Positions 1-5,553 of a DNA stretch of 10,734 nucleotides are shown piece after piece. The stretch is taken from positions 1 to 10,734 of the forward strand of contig JAGQYZ010000073.1 in assembly GCA_020435865.1 (NCBI GenBank). Reading direction: 5' to 3'. Positions within the stretch are counted from its first letter, which is position 1; each line of letters starts with the position of its first letter. The stretch is from Aequorivita sp. (lineage in GTDB: Bacteria > Bacteroidota > Bacteroidia > Flavobacteriales > Flavobacteriaceae). Below the pieces are notes generated by a model, which had not been told where the DNA came from, did no database searches, and worked only from the letters and a program-made list of their open reading frames with translations. The position numbers were made by a program, and so were the translations under genes.

Positions 1-89
1 ACAATATTAAGATCATCGATATTTCAGAAATGGATTTTTTGAAGAACCGGGGAGATTATTTGAAGATTTTGAAGAAAATTATTTCTTAA
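1..89 (+). CDS. 3' end of a gene, possibly deoxynucleoside kinase (partial)
   Basis: An open frame enters from the left edge (first complete codon at 3) and stops at TAA 87-89. It gives about 28 C-terminal residues, ending in DFLKNRGDYLKILKKIIS. The pattern of a hydrophobic beta strand (IKIIDIS), then DFL-N-DY and a final amphipathic helix resembles the C-terminus of bacterial deoxyadenosine/deoxycytidine kinases, which end in a similar 'ID...DFVNN.EDY..I...I' block. Those enzymes phosphorylate salvaged deoxynucleosides. The fragment is too short for a firm call, because no nucleotide-binding motif lies inside the window. The next gene begins 77 nt downstream. Confidence 0.4.
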   Translation, partial: NIKIIDISEMDFLKNRGDYLKILKKIIS

Positions 90-147
90 AAGAAACTTCC
101 GCTTTAAAAGAGTTTTTGATTTTTAAGAATGAAGAATATAATATTTG

Positions 148-155
148 TAAATTTG
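148..155 (+). promoter_or_regulatory. TAnnTTTG -7 promoter element ahead of the toxin-antitoxin pair
   Basis: TAAATTTG matches the Bacteroidota sigma-factor -7 consensus TAnnTTTG exactly and lies 11 nt before the ATG at 167, implying a very short leader. I see no TTG -33 element at the usual spacing; the nearest, at 116-118, is too far. The element supports choosing ATG 167 over the TTG at 116, since the latter would lie upstream of transcription. Confidence 0.4.
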
Positions 156-166
156 GTAAAAAAGAT

Positions 167-358
167 ATGGTGATCACGATAAAAAAAGGAATGTCTCCAA
201 AACAGGCGCAAATGATTTTAAGTGAAGCTCAGCAAGAAATTTGGGAGCAAAAAAAACTTAAAAAAATCCAAAGCTTAAAAAAATTGGGTGGCCTTCTATC
301 TCGTTTAAAAATGGAGCCAATGGCTATACATAAAGAGATGCGCGATGGCTGGCTCTAA
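167..358 (+). CDS. VapB-like antitoxin, small (63 aa)
   Basis: Sixty-three residues beginning MVITIKKGMSPKQAQ. It has a short beta strand (VITIKKG) followed by a Lys/Glu/Gln-rich amphipathic helix, then a C-terminal segment GGLLSRLKMEPMAIHKEMRDGWL. This layout (N-terminal DNA-binding or dimerisation strand, helix, and a tail with a hydrophobic-basic stretch plus 'P..I.K..RD.W') resembles small antitoxins paired with PIN toxins in Bacteroidota. The tail would be the part that blocks the PIN active site, and the N-terminus probably binds the operon's own promoter. An in-frame TTG at 116 would add 17 residues, but ATG 167 fits the family's compact start and the upstream -7 box. Its last 14 nt overlap the next gene. 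No classical AbrB or RHH motif is obvious, so assignment rests largely on the toxin partner. Confidence 0.65.
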   Translation: MVITIKKGMSPKQAQMILSEAQQEIWEQKKLKKIQSLKKLGGLLSRLKMEPMAIHKEMRDGWL

Positions 359-725
359 TAATTTGGTTGTTGACACTAACATTATACTCTATGCCGCAGT
401 CAATAACAATGCCGTTGCGATTGAATTGCTTGCTGAAAATAACATATTTATTTCAGATATAACCGAAATAGAATTATTAGGTTACCACAGACTCTCTGAA
501 AAGGAGCTAACTATTTTAGCAGAAGTTCTTTCAAACTTTACTGTGGTGCCTATTAGCGGAAAAATTAAAGAGACCGCAATCCAGTTACGAAAAAGCCACG
601 CCTTAAAAACACCCGATGCAATTATTGCTGCTACGGCTATGGAGCTCGGATATCTCTTGGCAACGGCAGATAAAAAACTTCATAAAATTAAAAATCTCAA
701 AATAATTGAATTTGGTGCCAACTAA
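345..725 (+). CDS. vapC: PIN-domain toxin, VapC family (126 aa)
   Basis: A single PIN domain spanning nearly the whole protein, of the usual VapC length. VapC toxins are Mg2+-dependent endoribonucleases that often cleave tRNA or rRNA and slow growth when the antitoxin is degraded. The acidic metal-binding residues are recognisable: D10 in the first strand (LVVDTNIILY), E43 (TEIELLG; E41 is an alternative), D91 in KTPDAIIAA and D109 in LLATADKKL. The set looks intact, so the toxin should be active. It starts at ATG 345 inside the antitoxin gene, a 14-nt overlap that suggests translational coupling and a joint transcript. A housekeeping PIN ribonuclease is unlikely given the small upstream partner. 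The RNA target cannot be read from the sequence. Confidence 0.9.
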   Translation: MAGSNNLVVDTNIILYAAVNNNAVAIELLAENNIFISDITEIELLGYHRLSEKELTILAEVLSNFTVVPISGKIKETAIQLRKSHALKTPDAIIAATAMELGYLLATADKKLHKIKNLKIIEFGAN

Positions 726-906
726 GTATCAATCGGACTATTTCGGTTTTTTTAAATGGAATTTTGCATTTCCAAATGATAGATTAAAACGTTTAGACTA
801 ATTATAGATTTGGACGGAAATAACTTGCTTAAAAGCTCGATGGGTAGTTGCAATTTACCCTCTTTATACTGCATACAGAAAACTGCAACAGCCTACTAAA
901 TTTGCT

Positions 907-914
907 TACCTTTG
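907..914 (+). promoter_or_regulatory. TAnnTTTG -7 promoter element before the pseudouridine synthase gene
   Basis: TACCTTTG matches TAnnTTTG and ends 13 nt before ATG 928, implying a 5' leader of only a few bases. No clear TTG -33 box is seen. The rest of the gap 726-927 holds no gene that I can support. It has a T-run at 747-753 and a weak 5-bp inverted repeat TGGAA/TTCCA (757-774), neither convincing as a terminator. Confidence 0.55.
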
Positions 915-927
915 CAAAAAATAATAA

Positions 928-1860
928 ATGAGCGCACAAGACAATTACGATAGAGGAAGAGGCTCCAACAAGCCCGGAAAAAATGCACGAAAGAAAAGTA
1001 TGGCTCGTGGAAATGCTCCATTAAAGTCAGACGGCTTCAACAAAAAAACAGGCCGCCAACAAGATCCAGCTGCAAAGCCTAAGTTGAAATTTGATAAAAC
1101 TGGAAAGGAAATTGGCCGTAGGGAAAAGCCCGTTAGAGAAATGAAAAAGAGCAATCCAGAAGATGGAATCCGCTTAAATAAATATATTGCAAACAGTGGA
1201 GTTTGTTCTCGCCGTGAGGCAGATACTTATATTGCTACAGGCTTGATAACGGTAAATGGGAAAATCATTAATGAAATGGGCTACAAAGTTCAGTTGACGG
1301 ATGATGTTCGTTTTGACGGCCGGCGCTTAAATCCAGAACCAAACACGTACGTTTTGCTGAACAAGCCAAAAGGTTTTGCAACCACAGATAGCAATGCAAA
1401 AGGAATGACCGTGATGGATTTGGTTGCTAATGCTACTACTGCCAAAATAAAACCCTTCGGCCGTTTGGGAAGAAATGCAACTGGTTTACTGCTTTTTACA
1501 AATGATGACGAATTTGTACAAAAATTCACCAAAAAAGGAATTCCAAGGCTATTTCATATTGAACTTGATAAAAACCTGAAAGCTGAACACCTTAAAAAAA
1601 TCAAGGAAGGTTTTGTTATTGAAGGTAAAGAGATAGCCATTGAAGAAATAAGCTACGTAGATAATTCACCAAAAAGCGAAATAGGTTTAAAGATAAAGCA
1701 CACTGGAAATAGTATCATAAGGACCATTTTTGAACACTTGGGATACGATGTAGTGCGCGTAGATTGTGTTACACTTGGTCCATTGACTAAAAAAGACTTG
1801 CCACGAGGCCGTTGGCGAACACTTACAGAAAAAGAACTTAATATGTTCAGTATGATTTAA
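928..1860 (+). CDS. RluB/RsuA-family pseudouridine synthase paralogue lacking the catalytic Asp
   Basis: 310 aa in three parts. Residues 1-78 are a basic, Gly/Lys/Arg-rich, probably disordered tail common in Bacteroidota members. Residues about 81-128 are an S4 RNA-binding domain (IRLNKYIANSGVCSRREAD). About 138-307 form an RsuA/RluB-type synthase fold with NKPKGFATT, LLLFTND, IFEHLGY and KKDLPRGRWRTL. Family enzymes isomerise specific uridines in rRNA using an Asp in the motif GRLDxxTxGLLLLTND. Here that motif reads GRLGRNATGLLLFTND: position 181 is Gly (GGA, 1468-1470), the conserved Thr at 184 is Ala, and the Gly after TND is Asp. The usual (V)RR motif before the C-terminal helix is weakened to SIIRT. 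The frame is open throughout with no decay. I infer an RNA-binding paralogue that has lost pseudouridylation, with the active enzyme elsewhere in the genome. Its own -7 element lies at 907-914. Confidence 0.85.
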   Translation: MSAQDNYDRGRGSNKPGKNARKKSMARGNAPLKSDGFNKKTGRQQDPAAKPKLKFDKTGKEIGRREKPVREMKKSNPEDGIRLNKYIANSGVCSRREADTYIATGLITVNGKIINEMGYKVQLTDDVRFDGRRLNPEPNTYVLLNKPKGFATTDSNAKGMTVMDLVANATTAKIKPFGRLGRNATGLLLFTNDDEFVQKFTKKGIPRLFHIELDKNLKAEHLKKIKEGFVIEGKEIAIEEISYVDNSPKSEIGLKIKHTGNSIIRTIFEHLGYDVVRVDCVTLGPLTKKDLPRGRWRTLTEKELNMFSMI

Positions 1861-1884
1861 TGGAAAAGGAAATTTTTTGCCATT
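1859..1884 (+). terminator. Possible weak hairpin after the pseudouridine synthase gene
   Basis: AATGG (1859-1863) pairs with CCATT (1880-1884), with an inner AAAA/TTTT extension across a bulged G. It begins at the stop codon. The following bases are T-rich but not a clean U-tract (a T8 run appears only near 1901), so this is a weak terminator candidate at best. Confidence 0.25.
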
Positions 1885-1908
1885 TCATTAATTATTGAAT
1901 TTTTTTTG

Positions 1909-1916
1909 CACATTTG
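1909..1916 (+). promoter_or_regulatory. Degenerate -7-like element ahead of the speA leader
   Basis: CACATTTG matches TAnnTTTG except at its first base. It is the closest match I find between 1861 and 2153. If used, it would give a leader of roughly 230 nt before speA, covering the hairpins at 1997-2075. No well-spaced TTG -33 box is visible, so the call is tentative. Confidence 0.25.
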
Positions 1917-1996
1917 TACTGTAAATATTTAAAATGGTTGGTTTTTGAAAAATTTCGAAAACATAGATTCTAAATGAACAACACATTTTTACTTCC

Positions 1997-2081
1997 AACG
2001 GCTGTATCGCAGCAGGTTCCAGGCAAAAGTTTCATTATAAACACTTTGCCTATTCGAATTTAACCTTCAAGTTAATTTTTT
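1997..2081 (+). promoter_or_regulatory. Candidate structured leader (three tandem hairpins) upstream of speA
   Basis: Three inverted repeats lie back to back. The first is AAC-G-GCTG / CAGC-AG-GTT (1997-2018, loop TATCG). The second is AGGCAAA-A-GTTT / AAAC-AC-TTTGCCT (2021-2051, 11 paired bases, 6-nt loop). The third is TTAAC/GTTAA (2060-2075), followed by six T (2076-2081). The first two share the same 1x2 asymmetric internal loop. The patch is more GC-rich than its flanks. The last hairpin plus T-run resembles a weak intrinsic terminator or attenuator. The arrangement suggests a cis-acting RNA controlling the polyamine operon, but it matches no riboswitch class I recognise. The remaining bases of 1861-2153 show no supportable gene. 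Confidence 0.35.
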
Positions 2082-2153
2082 GTTATACTTCTCTTTTTAT
2101 GGAGAATAGAACGCAGGAATTTTTAATTTACATCATACAACAAAAACAAAAGA

Positions 2154-3551
2154 ATGAACACCAAATACATAGATTTAATAGACCAAACGTATTATTGGCC
2201 ACAAGAAGAATTCCGTTTGGGCGATAATGGGTTGGAATTTCACGGTGTGGATCTTATGGAGCTTGTGGAAAAATACGGAGCACCACTTAAGTTTACCTAT
2301 TTGCCAAAAATTTCTGAAAATATAAATCTGGCAAAAAAATGGTTTGCTGATGCTATTGAAAAGAACAACTATAAGGGTAGCTATAATTATTGCTACTGTA
2401 CAAAAAGTTCACATTTCAAACATGTTTTAAATGAAGCTTTAAAGAATGACATTCATATTGAAACCTCCTCGGCTTTTGATATTGATATTGTTGAAAGTTT
2501 AAAGAAAACTGGAAAGGTAACTGATAAAACTTATGTAATCTGTAATGGATTTAAACGTGAGCGATACATTGAAAATATAGCTCGTTTAATAAATAGTGGT
2601 CACGAAAATTGTATTCCAATTATTGATAATTACGAAGAAATTGAACTGCTTTCAGACGATATCAAAAACCATTTCAATGTGGGAATACGTATCGCTTCGG
2701 AAGAAGAGCCAAAATTTGAATTCTATACCTCCAGATTGGGAATTGGCTATAAAAATATCATTCCTTTTTATGAAGAACAGATAAAAAATAATGAGCGTGT
2801 AGATTTAAAAATGCTACACTTCTTTATCAATACTGGGATTCGTGATACTGCCTATTACTGGAACGAATTGGTAAAATGTTTAAAAGTATATGTTCGCCTT
2901 AAAAAAATCTGCCCTTCTCTAGATAGTCTGAATATTGGTGGTGGTTTCCCTATAAAGAACTCATTAGCATTTGAATACGATTATCAATACATGATAAACG
3001 AAATTTTAAACCAAATAAACATTACCTGCGAAGAAGCAGATGTGCCTGTTCCAAATATATTTACAGAATTTGGAAGCTTTACTGTGGGTGAAAGCGGTGG
3101 TGCCATCTATGAAATTTTATACCAAAAACAGCAGAATGACCGCGAGAAGTGGAATATGATAAACTCCTCTTTCATCACAACTTTGCCTGATACATGGGCA
3201 ATAAGCAAACGTTTTATTATGCTAGCCATCAACCGGTGGAATGACGAATATGAAAGAGTTCTTTTAGGTGGATTGACTTGTGATAGCGATGATTACTATA
3301 ACAGTGAACAAAACATGGCGGCTATCTATCTGCCAAAATTCAGAAAAGATAAACCTTTGTATATTGGTTTTTTCAATACAGGAGCATATCAAGAAACCAT
3401 TGGCGGTTTCGGGGGCTTGCAACACTGCTTGATTCCTCAGCCAAAGCATATATTGATTGACAGAGACAAAAACGATACTATAACAACAAAACTTTTTTCA
3501 GAACAACAAACAAGCGAGCAATTGTTAAACATTTTAGGTTATGAGCATTAA
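2154..3551 (+). CDS. speA: Biosynthetic arginine decarboxylase, short PLP fold-III type
   Basis: 465 aa. Decarboxylates arginine to agmatine, the first step of putrescine synthesis, in the cytoplasm. It has an alanine-racemase-type TIM barrel followed by a beta domain. The PLP-binding lysine is probably K84 in YCYCTKSSHF. The glycine-rich phosphate loop is IGGGFP (261-266), the FTEFGSFTVGESGG block (303-316) follows, and the active-site Cys that contacts substrate across the dimer is C376 in GGLTCDSDDYY. It is far shorter than E. coli SpeA (about 660 aa) because the inserted and C-terminal helical domains are absent, as in other Bacteroidota-type enzymes. Diaminopimelate and carboxynorspermidine decarboxylases share the fold, but the immediately following agmatinase argues for arginine. 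ATG 2154 is preceded by an A-rich stretch rather than a Shine-Dalgarno sequence. The last 11 nt overlap speB. Confidence 0.88.
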   Translation: MNTKYIDLIDQTYYWPQEEFRLGDNGLEFHGVDLMELVEKYGAPLKFTYLPKISENINLAKKWFADAIEKNNYKGSYNYCYCTKSSHFKHVLNEALKNDIHIETSSAFDIDIVESLKKTGKVTDKTYVICNGFKRERYIENIARLINSGHENCIPIIDNYEEIELLSDDIKNHFNVGIRIASEEEPKFEFYTSRLGIGYKNIIPFYEEQIKNNERVDLKMLHFFINTGIRDTAYYWNELVKCLKVYVRLKKICPSLDSLNIGGGFPIKNSLAFEYDYQYMINEILNQINITCEEADVPVPNIFTEFGSFTVGESGGAIYEILYQKQQNDREKWNMINSSFITTLPDTWAISKRFIMLAINRWNDEYERVLLGGLTCDSDDYYNSEQNMAAIYLPKFRKDKPLYIGFFNTGAYQETIGGFGGLQHCLIPQPKHILIDRDKNDTITTKLFSEQQTSEQLLNILGYEH

Positions 3552-4476
3552 GACGTACGCCGGAATCCCGCAAAAATATGCGGCTCTTGAAACATCAAAA
3601 ATTGTATTAATCCCAGTTCCTTATGACGGAACCAGCACTTGGCAAAAGGGTGCCGACAAAGGACCCGAAGCCTTTTTGGACGCTTCCGAAAACATGGAAC
3701 TTTATGATATTGAAACTGAAACCGAAGTATATAAACAAGGTGTTTATTTAGCAGATGCTATCACTGAAGACGCTTCGCCAGAAGCTGTGGTTTCAGAAGT
3801 GCACAAAGTCACAAAGGATTATATAAAACGGAATAAATTCGTAACAATATTTGGAGGCGAACACAGCATTTCCATTGGCACCATCCGTGCCTTTAATGAA
3901 TGTTTTGATGATTTAACCGTACTACATATAGACGCACATGCAGATTTAAGGGATGAATATCACGGCACAAAATGCAACCATGCATGTGCGGTATATGAAG
4001 CCAGCCAGACTACAAATTTGGTGCAAGTTGGCATTCGCAGTATGGACGTAGCAGAAACGAGAGTTATGGATGAAGAAAAAGTATTCTTTGCCCACGACAT
4101 GGCAAAAGACGAATACTGGATGGATAAAGTAATTGAAGCTTTGGGTGAAAATGTTTTCATCACTTTTGATCTTGATGCGTTTGACCCTTCAATCCTTCCT
4201 TCAACAGGAACTCCAGAGCCTGGTGGACTTTTTTGGTATGAAACTCTTGATTTCCTAAAGCAGGTTTTTGAAGAAAGAAATGTAGTCGGTTTTGACATTG
4301 TAGAGCTTTGCCCAAATGAACAAGAAAGAGCTTCAGACTTCGTGGCTGCAAAATTGTACTACAAAATGTTAACCTATAAATTTGCAGGAACCGAAGAAGG
4401 AGACGAATACGATAACCATTTTACCGAAACCAAAAAAGGCGTTTCAAAATTTAATACAGAAGAAGATGAATACTAG
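3541..4476 (+). CDS. speB: Agmatinase (agmatine ureohydrolase)
   Basis: 311 aa, normal for the arginase/ureohydrolase family. Hydrolyses agmatine to putrescine and urea with a binuclear Mn2+ centre. All family signatures are present: GGEHS with H108, the HIDAHADLRDEY block with D131, H133 and D135, and TFDLDAFDPS with D210 and D212, followed by STGTPEPGG and VELCP. These six residues are the expected metal ligands, so the enzyme should be active. It directly takes the product of the upstream arginine decarboxylase. ATG 3541 overlaps the end of speA by 11 nt, and its own end overlaps the next gene by 11 nt, indicating translational coupling. Other ureohydrolases (arginase, guanidinobutyrase) are possible from motifs alone, but context favours agmatinase. 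Confidence 0.93.
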   Translation: MSIKTYAGIPQKYAALETSKIVLIPVPYDGTSTWQKGADKGPEAFLDASENMELYDIETETEVYKQGVYLADAITEDASPEAVVSEVHKVTKDYIKRNKFVTIFGGEHSISIGTIRAFNECFDDLTVLHIDAHADLRDEYHGTKCNHACAVYEASQTTNLVQVGIRSMDVAETRVMDEEKVFFAHDMAKDEYWMDKVIEALGENVFITFDLDAFDPSILPSTGTPEPGGLFWYETLDFLKQVFEERNVVGFDIVELCPNEQERASDFVAAKLYYKMLTYKFAGTEEGDEYDNHFTETKKGVSKFNTEEDEY

Positions 4477-5443
4477 CAAAGGATCTATTTCCCAATTTAT
4501 TGAAAAATATTATTTACACTTTAACGCCGCCGCATTAGTTGATGCCGCAAAAGGCTACGAAGAACAGCTTAGCAAAGGTTCAAAGATGCTTGTTTCTCTT
4601 GCAGGTGCTATGAGTACTGCTGAATTGGGAAAAATTTTTGCTGAAATGATCCGCCAAGATAAAGTACAAATAATCTCTTGTACAGGTGCAAACCTGGAAG
4701 AAGATATTATGAACCTTGTAGCGCATAGTCACTACGAACGCGTGCCACATTACCGTGATTTAACACCGCAGGACGAGTGGGATTTACTTGAAAGAGGAAT
4801 GAACCGAGTAACCGATACATGTATTCCTGAGGAAGAAGCCTTCCGAAGAATTCAAAAGCATATCGTGAAACTTTGGAAAGAAGCCGAAGCAAAAGGAGAA
4901 CGCTACCTTCCACACGAATATATGTACAAACTACTTTTAAGCGGCGTAATGGAAGAATATTACGAAATAGATTTAAAAGACTCGTGGATGTATGCTGCAG
5001 CCGAAAAAAACCTACCCATAATCTGCCCTGGTTGGGAAGACAGCACTATGGGCAACATCTTCGCCAGCTACGTTTTGAAAGGCGAATTGAAAGCTTCCAC
5101 AATGAAAAGCGGAATAGAGTATATGACCTTTCTTGCAGATTGGTACACAGAAAACTCCAAAAACGGAATCGGTTTCTTCCAAATTGGTGGAGGAATTGCT
5201 GGAGATTTCCCAATCTGTGTAGTTCCAATGCTCTATCAAGATATGGAGCGCCCCGAGACTCCATTTTGGAGTTATTTCTGCCAAATTAGTGATTCTACTA
5301 CCAGTTTCGGTAGCTACTCAGGAGCCGTTCCAAATGAAAAAATTACTTGGGGAAAACTGGATATCGACACGCCAAAATTTATCATAGAAAGTGATGCAAC
5401 CATCGTTGCGCCTCTAATTTTTGCGTACCTTTTGGGTATGTAA
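4466..5443 (+). CDS. Deoxyhypusine synthase-like protein (probable polyamine aminobutyltransferase)
   Basis: 325 aa from ATG 4466, which overlaps speB by 11 nt. A TTG at 4382 would add 28 residues of frame-shifted speB and is rejected. Family members cleave spermidine or putrescine using NAD+ and transfer an aminobutyl group through a lysine imine. In eukaryotes and archaea the acceptor is eIF5A lysine; bacteria lack eIF5A, so a small amine is the likely acceptor, giving homospermidine or a related polyamine. Visible family features: VSLAGAMSTAELG near residues 43-55, SCTGANLEED (71-80), CPGWEDSTMG (187-196), the GGG of the NAD site (241-243) and the lysine-bearing WGK, K297, matching human K329. 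In my from-memory alignment, human H288 and D316 correspond to Asp and Tyr, so substrate use probably differs. The position directly after speA and speB supports a polyamine role. Confidence 0.82.
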   Translation: MNTSKGSISQFIEKYYLHFNAAALVDAAKGYEEQLSKGSKMLVSLAGAMSTAELGKIFAEMIRQDKVQIISCTGANLEEDIMNLVAHSHYERVPHYRDLTPQDEWDLLERGMNRVTDTCIPEEEAFRRIQKHIVKLWKEAEAKGERYLPHEYMYKLLLSGVMEEYYEIDLKDSWMYAAAEKNLPIICPGWEDSTMGNIFASYVLKGELKASTMKSGIEYMTFLADWYTENSKNGIGFFQIGGGIAGDFPICVVPMLYQDMERPETPFWSYFCQISDSTTSFGSYSGAVPNEKITWGKLDIDTPKFIIESDATIVAPLIFAYLLGM

Positions 5444-5497
5444 AAGTAGATATAATATTTACAAACAAATACGGATTACACAAGCATAGAAATCGTT

Positions 5498-5522
5498 TCC
5501 CTCAATCATAATAATTGAGGGA
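5498..5522 (+). repeat. Perfect 9-bp inverted repeat in the DHS-like / GNAT-nitrilase gap
   Basis: TCCCTCAAT (5498-5506) and ATTGAGGGA (5514-5522) are exact reverse complements around a 7-nt AT-rich loop. They extend two further pairs if a G-U is allowed. No T-run follows on either strand, so it is not a standard intrinsic terminator. It ends 31 nt before ATG 5554. It could be an operator, an RNA processing or stability hairpin, or a translation regulator for the fourth gene. No TAnnTTTG element is evident in the 110-nt gap, so the downstream gene probably relies on read-through. Confidence 0.6.
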
Positions 5523-5553
5523 GAGGATTTTCGATTATATAATAAAAAGACAA

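Noticed and set aside
726..927. Possible terminator or small gene after the toxin gene
   Set aside because: There is a T-run at 747-753, but the bases before it (repeated TCGG) do not pair. The TGGAA/TTCCA repeat is only 5 bp and has no T-run. No coding frame stands out.
945..1154. 69-aa open frame on the - strand within the pseudouridine synthase gene
   Set aside because: It mirrors the low-complexity basic tail of the + strand gene, has no recognisable domain and no promoter; a shadow frame.
2099..2227. 42-aa ORF starting at ATG 2099 and overlapping the start of speA in another frame
   Set aside because: Composition reflects A-rich leader DNA followed by out-of-frame speA codons. No feature suggests translation.
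3960..4351. Two - strand frames (112 and 63 aa) opposite speB
   Set aside because: They lie wholly inside a gene with an intact family signature, have no homology that I recognise, and low-complexity composition.
5012..5284. - strand frames of 90 and 72 aa opposite the DHS-like gene
   Set aside because: No recognisable motif, overlapping each other and the real gene; typical shadows.
4873..5289. 138-aa + strand frame inside the DHS-like gene
   Set aside because: Arg/Leu-rich out-of-frame translation of a well-conserved coding region; chance open frame.
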